In this document: positions 15,634 through 23,730 of the stretch, piece after piece
Position numbering within the stretch: position 1 is the stretch's first letter
Layout: each line of letters begins with the position of its first letter
Assembly: GCA_964455375.1 (NCBI GenBank)
Contig: CAYVXE010000045.1
Coordinates: 1 to 30,658 of the forward strand
Source: CAYVXE01 sp964455375
GTDB taxonomy: Bacteria; Zhuqueibacterota; Zhuqueibacteria; Oceanimicrobiales; Oceanimicrobiaceae
Length of the DNA stretch: 30,658 bases
Direction: 5' to 3'
The notes under the pieces: model-generated
What the model was told of the DNA's origin: nothing
Database searches by the model: none
The model's input: only the letters and a program-made list of their open reading frames with translations
Translations under genes and position numbers: made by a program

Positions 15634-18087
15634 ATGGATAGAGACATATTAGATATCTCCGAAATCAAAAAACTATCAGTCGAAGACCTGTTTGGGAAAT
15701 TTTCTTCAAGCGAAAAGGGGCTTTCGGATTCTTCTGTAAAAGATAAAATTGAAGAATATGGATTTAATGAAATCTCAGAAAAAAAAGTAAATCCGTTTGT
15801 TAAATTTTTAAGTTATTTCTGGGGTCCCATCCCCTTCATGATTGAAGTTGCAGCTATCTTATCCGCAATTATAAATCACTGGGAAGATTTTTGGGTTATT
15901 TTCGCTTTGCTTCTTCTGAATGCGACCGTTGGTTTTTGGCAGGAATATAAGGCTGATGATGCCATTAATTTATTAAAGAAAAAATTAGCACTCAAGGCAC
16001 GTGTATTGCGCAGTGGGAAATGGGCGGAGATAGCTGCAAGAGAACTTGTTCCAGGAGATGCTGTACGTGTACGATTAGGTGATATTGTTCCCGCGGATTT
16101 AAAACTTTTTGATGGCGATTACCTGAGCATAGATGAATCTTCGTTGACGGGGGAATCTCTTCCGGTAGAAAAGCACGCGGCGGATGTTGCTTTTTCCGGA
16201 TCTGTCATCCGCCAGGGCGAAATGAATGGCTTGGTCGTTGCAACCGGAATGAACACTTTTTTCGGTAGAACGGCTAAGCTGGTAGAAGAAGCAAAAACGG
16301 TAAGTCATTTCCAAAAAGCCGTTATTAAAATTGGAAATTATCTAATTGTTCTTGCTGCTTTTATGATTGCAATAATTTTTTTAGCATCTCTGTTCAGACA
16401 TGAAAGTTTTCTGGATACACTTCAGTTTGCACTCGTGCTGACAATTGCAGCCATACCGGTTGCCTTACCCGCTGTTCTATCTGTGACAATGGCTGTTGGA
16501 GCATCTTTACTAGCCAAAAAGAAAGCGATTGTTAGTAAATTAGTAGCCATAGAAGAAATGGCCGGGATGGATATATTATGTTCTGATAAAACAGGAACGA
16601 TTACAAAAAATGAATTAACACTGGCAGAAGTAAAACCATTTGAAGGCTTTACCTCTGACGATGTTTTGTTATTTGCTTCACTCGCTTCAAGAGAAGAAGA
16701 TAAAGACCCTATTGATTCAGCCATTATCAATAAGACAAAATCTCTTAAAACGGTTGTAGAAAAATGGGATTCATATACAGTAAAGGATTTTAAACCTTTT
16801 GACCCGGTTATCAAAAGAACAGAAGTAACAATTAAAGATTCAGAAAGACACATACATAAAGTTAGTAAAGGTGCGCCACAAGCTATATTATCACTTATCA
16901 CAGGAGGGAATAAAGGGAAAATAACTAACCTTGTTAACAAACAAATAGATGATTTCGCCGCTAAAGGATTTAGAACACTCGGCACTGCCCAAACCGACGA
17001 GCAGGGGAATTGGCAATATGTCGGACTAATTCCTTTATTCGATCCGCCGCGGGATGATTCCGCAGAAACAATTAAAACAGCGCAGGGTATGGGTGTTGAT
17101 GTTAAAATGGTTACGGGTGATCATACGGCAATAGGAAAACAGATAGCTGCCAAAGTAAGTTTAAGTAACAATATTTTGGAAGTTTCCGCATTTTTAGATA
17201 AGCCGGAAAGAGAAGCCTTGAATATCGTTGAAAAAGCAGATGGTTTTGCCCAGGTTTTCCCTGAACATAAATATCGTATCGTTGAGTTACTTCAACAAAA
17301 AAACCATATTGTTGGTATGACGGGTGACGGCGTGAATGATTCGCCTGCCTTAAAGAAGGCTGATGTTGGAATAGCGGTTGCCGGCGCCACAGACGCTGCA
17401 AAATCTGCTGCTGATATTGTGCTTACATCACCCGGTCTTTCAGTTATTATTGATGCCATTAAGGAAAGCCGGAATATTTTTCAGCGTATGAACAGCTATG
17501 CAATCTATAGAATTGCCGAAACAATCCGGGTTTTGTTTTTTATAACATTAGCAATACTTGTATTTGATTTTTACCCTGTTACCGCGATAATGATAGTTTT
17601 ATTAGCTTTGTTTAATGACGCCCCAATAATGGCAATTGCATACGACAATGTTAAATATTCCAAAGACCCGGAAAAGTGGGATATGCGCATTGTTCTCAGT
17701 ATGGCTACATTCTTAGGTTTAATTGGTTTAATCAGCTCATTCGGAATATTTTATATCGGGCAAGAGATGCTTCATCTATCAAAGGAAACGGTGCAAACCT
17801 TTATATTCTTAAAATTAGCGATAGCCGGTCATTTAACAATATTTTTAACCCGGACTCGTGGGCCATTTTGGTCAATTAAACCGAGCAGTGTGATGTTCTG
17901 GTCTGCAGTATCAACTAAAATCCTTGCAACATTTGTTGCTGTTTATGGATGGTTCATCACACCTATTTCATGGAATTTAGCTCTTCTGGTTTGGGGCTAT
18001 GCACTGATTGCCTTTTTAATTTCAGACTTCCTAAAGGTTCGTATTTACAAATTATTAGATCACACAGAAATAAAATTTCATAAATAA
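15634..18087 (+). CDS. Plasma-membrane proton-efflux P-type ATPase (P3A)
   Basis: The 817-aa ion pump probably exports protons at the cost of ATP. Motifs in order: paired helices M1-M2 (about 62-107), SLTGESLPVEK in the actuator, the PVALPAVLSVTMAVGA M4 signature, phosphorylated Asp318 in CSDKTGTITKNE, MVTGDHTAIGKQ, and GMTGDGVNDSPALKKADVGIAV in the hinge. M6 has ALFNDAPIMAIAYDNV; N661-D662 matches the conserved Asn-Asp of plant and fungal H+-ATPases, favouring P3A over calcium pumps. It lacks the long autoinhibitory C-terminus of plant enzymes. An AGAGGGAAG site precedes ATG. A HEAT-repeat gene follows after 39 bases. Confidence 0.92.
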   Translation: MDRDILDISEIKKLSVEDLFGKFSSSEKGLSDSSVKDKIEEYGFNEISEKKVNPFVKFLSYFWGPIPFMIEVAAILSAIINHWEDFWVIFALLLLNATVGFWQEYKADDAINLLKKKLALKARVLRSGKWAEIAARELVPGDAVRVRLGDIVPADLKLFDGDYLSIDESSLTGESLPVEKHAADVAFSGSVIRQGEMNGLVVATGMNTFFGRTAKLVEEAKTVSHFQKAVIKIGNYLIVLAAFMIAIIFLASLFRHESFLDTLQFALVLTIAAIPVALPAVLSVTMAVGASLLAKKKAIVSKLVAIEEMAGMDILCSDKTGTITKNELTLAEVKPFEGFTSDDVLLFASLASREEDKDPIDSAIINKTKSLKTVVEKWDSYTVKDFKPFDPVIKRTEVTIKDSERHIHKVSKGAPQAILSLITGGNKGKITNLVNKQIDDFAAKGFRTLGTAQTDEQGNWQYVGLIPLFDPPRDDSAETIKTAQGMGVDVKMVTGDHTAIGKQIAAKVSLSNNILEVSAFLDKPEREALNIVEKADGFAQVFPEHKYRIVELLQQKNHIVGMTGDGVNDSPALKKADVGIAVAGATDAAKSAADIVLTSPGLSVIIDAIKESRNIFQRMNSYAIYRIAETIRVLFFITLAILVFDFYPVTAIMIVLLALFNDAPIMAIAYDNVKYSKDPEKWDMRIVLSMATFLGLIGLISSFGIFYIGQEMLHLSKETVQTFIFLKLAIAGHLTIFLTRTRGPFWSIKPSSVMFWSAVSTKILATFVAVYGWFITPISWNLALLVWGYALIAFLISDFLKVRIYKLLDHTEIKFHK

Positions 18088-18126
18088 AAATTATCATTTT
18101 TTACCAGGTAAAAGAAGGACAAAACA

Positions 18127-18633
18127 ATGAAAAATCCTGAAGATTTAGAAATCCAACAACTACTCAAAACTCTTGGCAGCAAAAATGGAATAGAACGGGA
18201 AAAAGCGCGGGAAAAACTTGTGGCAAAGGGCAAAGATATGCTTGATTTTTTAATGGAATTGCTTAATCATCCAAAGCACATTTATCGGTGGGAGGCCTTG
18301 AAAACAATGGTGGAAATTGGAGATCCTATCTCAATACCACTGTTTATTCAAGCTTTGGAAGATGATGAAAGTGATGTTCGTTGGATAGCAGCTGAAGGAC
18401 TTATTAAACTGGGTTTTCAATCTATAAAACCCCTTCTTAAAACACTTATAGAAAAATCAGATTTTATTTTTGTTTTAGCTGGGACGCATCATGTTTTCTA
18501 TGAATTAAAAAAAACAGAAAAACTTCCGGAAGGTTTTCCAATTGACAATTTTTTATCCGCACTAAAAAGTCCTGGATGGAAAGGCAGTGTTAAACCAATG
18601 GCTTATGAAATATTGAACAATCTTGAACCCTAA
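18127..18633 (+). CDS. HEAT-repeat protein
   Basis: Soluble 168-aa helical protein. Repeated helix pairs carry the HEAT pattern, for example HPKHIYRWEALKTMVEIGD and SDVRWIAAEGLIKLG, with about 30-residue spacing. There is no signal peptide or enzymatic motif. Such proteins act as binding scaffolds; the partner is unknown. It has a good AAGGA site and begins 39 bases after the proton ATPase, so it may be a cytoplasmic partner of that pump (inference from position only). Confidence 0.82.
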   Translation: MKNPEDLEIQQLLKTLGSKNGIEREKAREKLVAKGKDMLDFLMELLNHPKHIYRWEALKTMVEIGDPISIPLFIQALEDDESDVRWIAAEGLIKLGFQSIKPLLKTLIEKSDFIFVLAGTHHVFYELKKTEKLPEGFPIDNFLSALKSPGWKGSVKPMAYEILNNLEP

Positions 18634-18727
18634 AGAAATGTTTTTTCATCTACGGATAATATATAATTGATCTTAATTGAAAAGAAATAAAAAGTTAATT
18701 TTATACATCGCATAACTCATTAAAGCA

Positions 18728-20035
18728 TTGGCAGGTATTATATTGGAATCAAAGAATAAAAAAATAGGGCTCTGGGAAGCTGTTGCAATGGCAGTAGGGA
18801 CAATGATTGGAGCAAGTATATTTTCAATTTTTGGTGTAGGTGCAAAAATTGCAGGTAAAAATTTACCGGAGGCTTTTATCCTCTCAGGAATATTTGCCCT
18901 GATAGTCGCTTATTCTTATGCCAAACTTGGAGGCAAAATAATATCCAATGCAGGCCCGATAGCATTTATAATTAAGGGAATTGGTGACAATCTTGTTACT
19001 GGAGCATTGGCTATATTAATGTGGCTGAGTTATGTTGTTTCAATCTCTTTGTTTGCAAAAGGATTTGCAGGTTATTTCCTTCCCTTATTAAGTATTAGCA
19101 TTTCGCCTTTATCTATGGGCATAACAGAAGTTTTATTAATAGCTTTTTTTACAGCTATTAATTCACTCGGTAGTAAAGCTGTGGGTAGATTAGAATTTTA
19201 TATTGTATTAGTAAAGCTCTCCATTTTGGGCGTATTTATTTTGTTAGGATTTCTACAAATAAACCCCGGTTTTATTATCCCTTCTTTTAGTACAGAAGGC
19301 TTGCAAAGTACTCTCTCCGCAGCGGTAGTCTTTTTTCTTTCTTATATGGGTTTTGGGCTTATTACAAATGCATCAGAAAATATGGAAAATCCAAAAAAGA
19401 ACGTGCCTCTTGCAATTTTTATAAGTATTGCAGTTGTTATGTTTGTTTATGTTGCTGTTTCATTCGTTGCAATAGGAAATCTTTCAATTGCTGCACTTAT
19501 AAAGGCACAGGATAATGCACTTGCAGTTGCTGCAAAGCCTTTTCTGGGAAGTTTTGGATTTATACTAATTTCAATTGGGGCACTCTTTTCAATATCATCT
19601 GCTTTAAACGCTACTCTTTATGGCGGGGCAAATATCGCCTATTCGCTTGCCAAGGATGGTGAACTCCCGGAAGTTTTTGAAAGAAAAACATGGTTCAAAT
19701 CTACTGAAGGATTATATATAACCGCAGCACTGGGTTTGTTCTTTGCACTCAAATTTGATATTGGTGCAATTGCTACAATAACAAGTGCTATTTTTACTAT
19801 TATCTACATTTTTGTTTTAATCTCTCACTACCGTCTTACAGATAAATACGGTGGTAATAAAGGTTTTATCCTGCTAAATATTATTATTCTCTTAATTGTT
19901 TTTTTAGCCCTTATATTTTATCAGTGGCAAACACAACAAAGTGCTTTTTATGGTACGATAATAACTTTATTGGGTGCGTTATCTCTTGAGTATATCTATC
20001 GTTATTTGAAGAAGCGAAAGTTGAGCTTATTATGA
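18728..20035 (+). CDS. APC-superfamily amino acid permease
   Basis: Integral membrane protein of 435 aa with about 12 hydrophobic segments. The first helix has LWEAVAMAVGTMIGASIFSIFG, in which GxxIGxxIF is the substrate-backbone-binding motif of APC transporters. The start is uncertain: TTG 18728 gives the longest form, and TTG 18743, with GGCAGG 10 or so bases upstream, is an equally good start. No ATG precedes the first helix. The substrate cannot be assigned. Its TGA stop overlaps the ATG of a 53-codon DbpA-domain gene (ATGA), which implies translational coupling. Confidence 0.87.
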   Translation: MAGIILESKNKKIGLWEAVAMAVGTMIGASIFSIFGVGAKIAGKNLPEAFILSGIFALIVAYSYAKLGGKIISNAGPIAFIIKGIGDNLVTGALAILMWLSYVVSISLFAKGFAGYFLPLLSISISPLSMGITEVLLIAFFTAINSLGSKAVGRLEFYIVLVKLSILGVFILLGFLQINPGFIIPSFSTEGLQSTLSAAVVFFLSYMGFGLITNASENMENPKKNVPLAIFISIAVVMFVYVAVSFVAIGNLSIAALIKAQDNALAVAAKPFLGSFGFILISIGALFSISSALNATLYGGANIAYSLAKDGELPEVFERKTWFKSTEGLYITAALGLFFALKFDIGAIATITSAIFTIIYIFVLISHYRLTDKYGGNKGFILLNIIILLIVFLALIFYQWQTQQSAFYGTIITLLGALSLEYIYRYLKKRKLSLL

Positions 20036-20193
20036 ACAGAGTCCCGGTTAAGTCCAAACATATCGGGGATATACAGGTAATGGACAAATTCTCTTTTATA
20101 ACTGTTCCTTTTGATAAAGCAGAGAAAATTGTTGTCAGCTTTAAAGAAAAGGGTCGGAAGCCGCTGATCACTCATGCCAGGAACAATAGATGA
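20032..20193 (+). CDS. Stand-alone DbpA-like RNA-binding domain, 53 aa
   Basis: A tiny gene whose ATG overlaps the permease stop (ATGA at 20032-20035). Its product reads IGDIQVMDKFSFITVP, then FDKAEKIV and GRKPLITHAR, matching the RNA-binding domain found at the C-terminus of DEAD-box helicases DbpA and CsdA. No helicase motifs lie nearby, so it is either a domain expressed alone or the last remnant of a helicase gene. The clean reading frame and the overlap favour a real gene. RNA binding, possibly acting on the permease mRNA, is inference. Confidence 0.68.
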   Translation: MNRVPVKSKHIGDIQVMDKFSFITVPFDKAEKIVVSFKEKGRKPLITHARNNR

Positions 20194-20278
20194 AACACGT
20201 AACCAATCATCCCACCCGACATTTTTCCGCTTCGCTCCAAAATACAGATGAACTCAAACGATATTGCAACAGAGACCG

Positions 20279-20628
20279 ATGGCTAAAAAATATTTAGACA
20301 AATTATCCGCATTTATAGGTAAGGCAACATCTGATTGTTTTGATGGTGCTTACTTGAGTGCAAGCATTTCTTTAGTGGTGCAGCACTATATGCAGATGAA
20401 AAAATATGTATCTCCTTAACCACAGTTGGGTTGGCTTTAAAACTGCCAGAGGAAACAAAAAGTAGGCTATTAAAAAACAAAACAGCGGTGCAACTGAGAT
20501 ATTTTCCGAAAGGTTCAATTAAGAAGGATTATGTTCGTCTTCTAATCTTTTCATTCAGCGGATTGAAACCGCTGTGTTTTTTCGAAATATCGAGAACATC
20601 AAAGTACGTTCCTTTTTGGATAAATTGA
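20279..20628 (+). pseudogene. TfoX N-terminal-domain protein, frameshifted
   Basis: The protein begins in one frame at ATG 20279 (MAKKYLDKLSAFIGKATSD) and continues in another from about 20362 (KHFFSGAALYADEKICIS, VGLALKLPEETKSRLL, LRYFPKGSIKKDYV). Together these follow the TfoX-N pattern. A single-base indel near 20362 separates the halves. The end after KKDYV diverges from the family and runs into a terminator-like hairpin. It could be one sequencing error plus a divergent tail, but it is probably decayed. The 85 bases between the DbpA-domain gene and this start hold nothing recognisable. Confidence 0.7.
20556..20582 (+). terminator. Rho-independent terminator candidate
   Basis: CAGCGG-ATTGAAA-CCGCTG forms a 6-bp GC-rich stem with a 7-base loop, followed by TGTTTTTT. 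It overlaps the end of the TfoX-like reading frame. A second small palindrome (GCGGTTTCCACCGC) lies about 60 bases on. Confidence 0.6.
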
Positions 20629-20688
20629 TCTTGCGGTTTCCACCGCTACAACATAAAGTGTTGTGCGTCATTTTAAAAACCAGTTAAT

Positions 20689-21060
20689 ATGGAAATAGGC
20701 ACACAATTTCTTACAATTATTCCTGTTCTACCCTCCGCAGACATATCAAGGGATATCGCCTGGTATCAGGAAAAAACAGGTTTTGAATGTGTTGTTTTTG
20801 ATAACATGTATGTTTTACTCCGCAGAGAAAATCTTTGTATACACCTGCAATGGCATGCAGACACCGAAGAAGATCCCTTACTCGGTGGTTCTGTAATTCG
20901 AATTTTTGTAAAAAATATTAAACAACTCTTTGACGAGTTTGTAGAAAGGGGTACTGTCAGCCGAGATAAACTCATTTTAAATACTCCATGGAGAACAAAT
21001 GAATTTGGATTCTTCGATTTAAACAATAATGCAATATTTATAGTGGAAGACATAGATTAG
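20689..21060 (+). CDS. VOC-family (glyoxalase/bleomycin-resistance-like) protein
   Basis: The 123-aa protein has the beta-alpha-beta-beta-beta pattern of VOC proteins: VLPSADISRDIAWYQEKTGF at the start, LLRRENLCIHLQWH in the first module, VFVKNI-like IRIFVKNIKQLFDEF in the second, and a final EFGFFDLNNNAIFIVED. The His in IHLQ and the Glu near the end are candidate metal ligands. The substrate is unknown; some relatives bind bleomycin-type drugs. It is a single gene preceded by a small palindromic spacer (ACAACA-TAAAG-TGTTGT, 20650-20666). Confidence 0.82.
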   Translation: MEIGTQFLTIIPVLPSADISRDIAWYQEKTGFECVVFDNMYVLLRRENLCIHLQWHADTEEDPLLGGSVIRIFVKNIKQLFDEFVERGTVSRDKLILNTPWRTNEFGFFDLNNNAIFIVEDID

Positions 21061-21105
21061 CCAGGAAAGAAAACGAACGTACAACAAATGTATATGCGAT
21101 AATGC

Positions 21106-21145
21106 TAACTAACGGCCGCACGACGCATACACACAACCGTTGGTG
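21106..21145. repeat. Palindromic spacer before the DUF2867 gene
   Basis: ACTAACGG near 21106 pairs with CCGTTGGT near 21138 (one G-T pair). The inner CGCATACACAC can also pair imperfectly with ATGTATATGCG upstream. The layout resembles an attC-like cassette spacer but no exact consensus was matched. Confidence 0.35.
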
Positions 21146-21157
21146 GTAATAAAAAAA

Positions 21158-21712
21158 ATGAAGATAGAAAAAGTAAATCTTCCGAAAAATTCAATTTTAG
21201 CAAAAACCGACTATGACTATGTGGACAGTTACAAATCGGACGTAAAGGACAATCAAAACAATATTGACTCTTTGACTGTTGGAAAGGCTTTTTTCTCTTC
21301 ATCACCGAAATGGATTGAAAGCCTATTTAATTTAAGAGATCGGCTTGTCTCAATTTTCGAATTAAAAACAAGTGGTGCAATAAAAAACAAAGAAGAATTG
21401 CTAAATAATTTCAAAGGAACTGTTGGGGAGCGACTTGGATTATTTAAAGTATTTAGCAAAACTGACACTGAACTGATCCTGGGAGAAGATGATAAACACT
21501 TAAACTTTAGAGTTTCCTTGATTTTGGACAAAATCGAACCCTCGAAAAAGAGTTTGATTATCTCAACTACTGTTAAGTACAACAATTGGTTCGGAAAACT
21601 TTACTTTTTGCCTGTAAAACCTTTTCACAAGCTGATAGTACCAACAATGTTAAAAGGGACAATTAAAGAAATTGAAAAGGAAACTACCACTACCCAAAAC
21701 TTTACCCAATAA
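21158..21712 (+). CDS. DUF2867 domain protein
   Basis: The 184-aa protein runs from ATG 21158; a GTG 18 bases earlier is less likely. The pattern fits DUF2867: an N-terminal DYVDSYKSD region, FFSSSPKWIESLFNLRDRLV, LILGEDDKHLNFRVSL, and a C-terminal WFGKLYFLPVKPFHKLIVP segment. The function of this domain is not known; it is sometimes found attached to SDR-type epimerases. No signal peptide is present. It is a single gene between two repeat-like spacers on the plus strand. Confidence 0.78.
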   Translation: MKIEKVNLPKNSILAKTDYDYVDSYKSDVKDNQNNIDSLTVGKAFFSSSPKWIESLFNLRDRLVSIFELKTSGAIKNKEELLNNFKGTVGERLGLFKVFSKTDTELILGEDDKHLNFRVSLILDKIEPSKKSLIISTTVKYNNWFGKLYFLPVKPFHKLIVPTMLKGTIKEIEKETTTTQNFTQ

Positions 21713-21731
21713 GGGTTACGGTGCAAAACCG

Positions 21732-21766
21732 GGCGGCAGGTTGAAAGAAAATACAAATAATTAAAA
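21732..21766 (+). repeat. Direct repeat bracketing the GT39 gene, left copy
   Basis: It contains GGCGGCAGG, TTGAAAG and the core AATACAAATAAT followed by TAAAA. A related sequence recurs at 23352-23388 after the glycosyltransferase gene, about 1.6 kb away. Confidence 0.5.
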
Positions 21767-21777
21767 TTAGTAATAAA

Positions 21778-23328
21778 TTGAATTTAAGCAGACCCACATT
21801 TTTAGTTTCAAAAGAATGGCAATTAATATTGTTTTTTGCTTCAATGAAATTGCTAATACATTTTTTTACATTTTCAAACTTTGAGTTACACAGGGATGCC
21901 TATCTTTATTACGCACAAGGCGAACATCTTGCCTGGGGCTATGTTGCAGTTCCGCCATCCATAGCTATTATTGGTAAACTTGCAACTTTAATATTCGGGA
22001 ATACAGCATTCGGGCTAAGGTTCTTTCCGGCATTGATCGGGGGAATCAATTTAATCATTATCGGATTGGCTGTTAAAGAACTGGGAGGTAAAAAAATAGC
22101 GATCTCCCTGGCAAGTCTTGCCTATATATTATCCCCTGCCTACCTGCATACCAATGCTTTATTTCAACCTGTATCTTTTAATCAATTTTACTGGTTGCTA
22201 TCCGGATACTTAATATTAATAATGATAAAACGAAACAATCCCAAAATATGGATATGGATTGCAATCGTATTTGGATTTGCCTTTTTAAATAAATACTCAA
22301 TTGTTTTCTTTTATACAGCCTTTTCTATTTCATTATTGATTTCAGAATATCGGTATCTGTATATATCCAAATATTTCATTATTGCTTTGTTCATCGGGTT
22401 TGTAATAATCTTTCCAAACTTAATCTGGCAAAATCAAAATAACTGGCCTGTATTGCAGCATATGTCTGAATTAAGGGAAACGCAGCTGGTACATGTGCAT
22501 CTTTCAGATTTTATTGCTGACCAGTTTTTAATGAACATACAAGCCCTATTATTATGGTTTGGTGCGCTCCTGGTTTTATTATTCTATAAAAAAGAAAAGC
22601 AATACAGACTGTTTGGGTTTATCTACATTTTTGTAATTATTTTATTGGCAACTGGTAGCGGCAAATCATACTATTCCTTAGGCGTTTATCCAATTCTCTT
22701 TGTATTTGGGGCTTACTTTACAGAAAAGTACCTAAAAAAATATTTGATATACGTTTTTAGTTTCCTCGTAATCAATATGTTCATCTCTTTGTATATATCC
22801 CTATCGTTTGACGGAATTCCATTAACCACTTTCCAAAAAGCGATTAAAAAGGATGCCTTCAGATGGGAAGACGGTATTTACCACGACATACCCCAGGACA
22901 TGGCAGATATGACAGGTTGGAAAGAAATAGGACAAAAGGTTGGTGATAGATATTTGAGCATTAGTAAGGAAAATAGAAACAACTGCGACATTTTTTGTTA
23001 CCATTACGGACAAGCTGGCGCGGTAATGTTTTATGGGAAAAAAATTAATATCCCCCAACCTATATCATTCAATGGGAGTTTTGTGTTCTGGGCACCCGAT
23101 AGCCTTTCTAAAGATTATATGATCTGGGTACATTCAGGTCTGGGAAACGATATTAACCCGGACAGCCTTTTACCCCGGTTATTTAAAAAAGTGGAGTTAA
23201 AGGCAACGATTGACAATAAATATTTTCGGGAAAATGGAACTAAGATATATCTTTGTGAATATCCCACCGAAGATTACAAAAACTACTATAAAACACGGAT
23301 AAAAGAATTAAAGAACAGATACCGCTAA
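21778..23328 (+). CDS. Membrane glycosyltransferase, GT39/PMT-like
   Basis: The 516-aa polytopic protein starts at TTG 21778 with only a purine-rich leader. The N-terminal helix is followed by a periplasmic loop with HRDAYLYYAQGEHLAWGYVAVPP (split here as D40 and the GY-PP pair), the pattern of PMT-type transferases that use polyprenyl-phosphate sugars. About ten helices follow, then a soluble C-terminal domain of about 150 residues. It probably transfers a sugar to lipid or protein at the outer face of the inner membrane; donor and acceptor are unknown. It is AT-rich like its neighbours and bracketed by a related direct repeat. Confidence 0.82.
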   Translation: MNLSRPTFLVSKEWQLILFFASMKLLIHFFTFSNFELHRDAYLYYAQGEHLAWGYVAVPPSIAIIGKLATLIFGNTAFGLRFFPALIGGINLIIIGLAVKELGGKKIAISLASLAYILSPAYLHTNALFQPVSFNQFYWLLSGYLILIMIKRNNPKIWIWIAIVFGFAFLNKYSIVFFYTAFSISLLISEYRYLYISKYFIIALFIGFVIIFPNLIWQNQNNWPVLQHMSELRETQLVHVHLSDFIADQFLMNIQALLLWFGALLVLLFYKKEKQYRLFGFIYIFVIILLATGSGKSYYSLGVYPILFVFGAYFTEKYLKKYLIYVFSFLVINMFISLYISLSFDGIPLTTFQKAIKKDAFRWEDGIYHDIPQDMADMTGWKEIGQKVGDRYLSISKENRNNCDIFCYHYGQAGAVMFYGKKINIPQPISFNGSFVFWAPDSLSKDYMIWVHSGLGNDINPDSLLPRLFKKVELKATIDNKYFRENGTKIYLCEYPTEDYKNYYKTRIKELKNRYR

Positions 23329-23351
23329 CAATAAATATTGGGTATTGGGCA

Positions 23352-23388
23352 GGCGGTGCCAATTTGAAAATGAATACAAATAATAAAA
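23352..23388 (+). repeat. Direct repeat bracketing the GT39 gene, right copy
   Basis: It contains GGCGGTGCC, TTGAAAATG and the core AATACAAATAAT followed by AAAA, matching 21732-21766. It starts 23 bases after the glycosyltransferase stop. Confidence 0.5.
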
Positions 23389-23394
23389 CGTTTT

Positions 23395-23655
23395 AACGGT
23401 TGGGCTTATCGGCATAAAAGAAAAAAAGAAGTTTATGAAAAAGCTATTGAATTTTTAAAACTTAAAACAAAAGGACAAAAAGTTTTCTTGAGATTCGATG
23501 AAATTAAACATGACAAAGAGAATAATTTAATAGTTTATCTATATTTTAAAAATAAGACTTTTTTAAACGCACATTTATTAAAAAATGGTCTTGATGAAAT
23601 AGACTTAACATAAGATTTAAAAAAAAATAGATTCATAAACTATTTAAAAGAGTAA
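23395..23655 (+). pseudogene. SNase-like nuclease fragment
   Basis: There is no start codon, but the frame from 23395 reads WAYRHKRKKEVYEKAIEFLK, then GQKVFLRFDEIKHDKENN and NKTFLNAHLLKNGLDEIDLT. This resembles the C-terminal half of a staphylococcal-nuclease (thermonuclease) domain. It is interrupted by TAA at about 23611. The expected ending KKNRFINYLKE appears in another frame and stops at 23655, so a point stop and a homopolymer indel are both visible. The 5' catalytic half is absent. It fills most of the 402-base gap before the SGNH gene; the remaining 75 bases show nothing certain. Confidence 0.62.
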
Positions 23656-23730
23656 ATCCCAATATTATCAATGAGATTAAAAAGGAAATTGAAAGGCTAA
23701 AACAGATAGAATCCGGTTAAATTTTCAACG

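Noticed and set aside
20431..20628. Small separate gene of 65 aa
   Set aside because: Its residues are the continuation of the TfoX-N domain begun in another frame at 20279, so it is part of a frameshifted gene.
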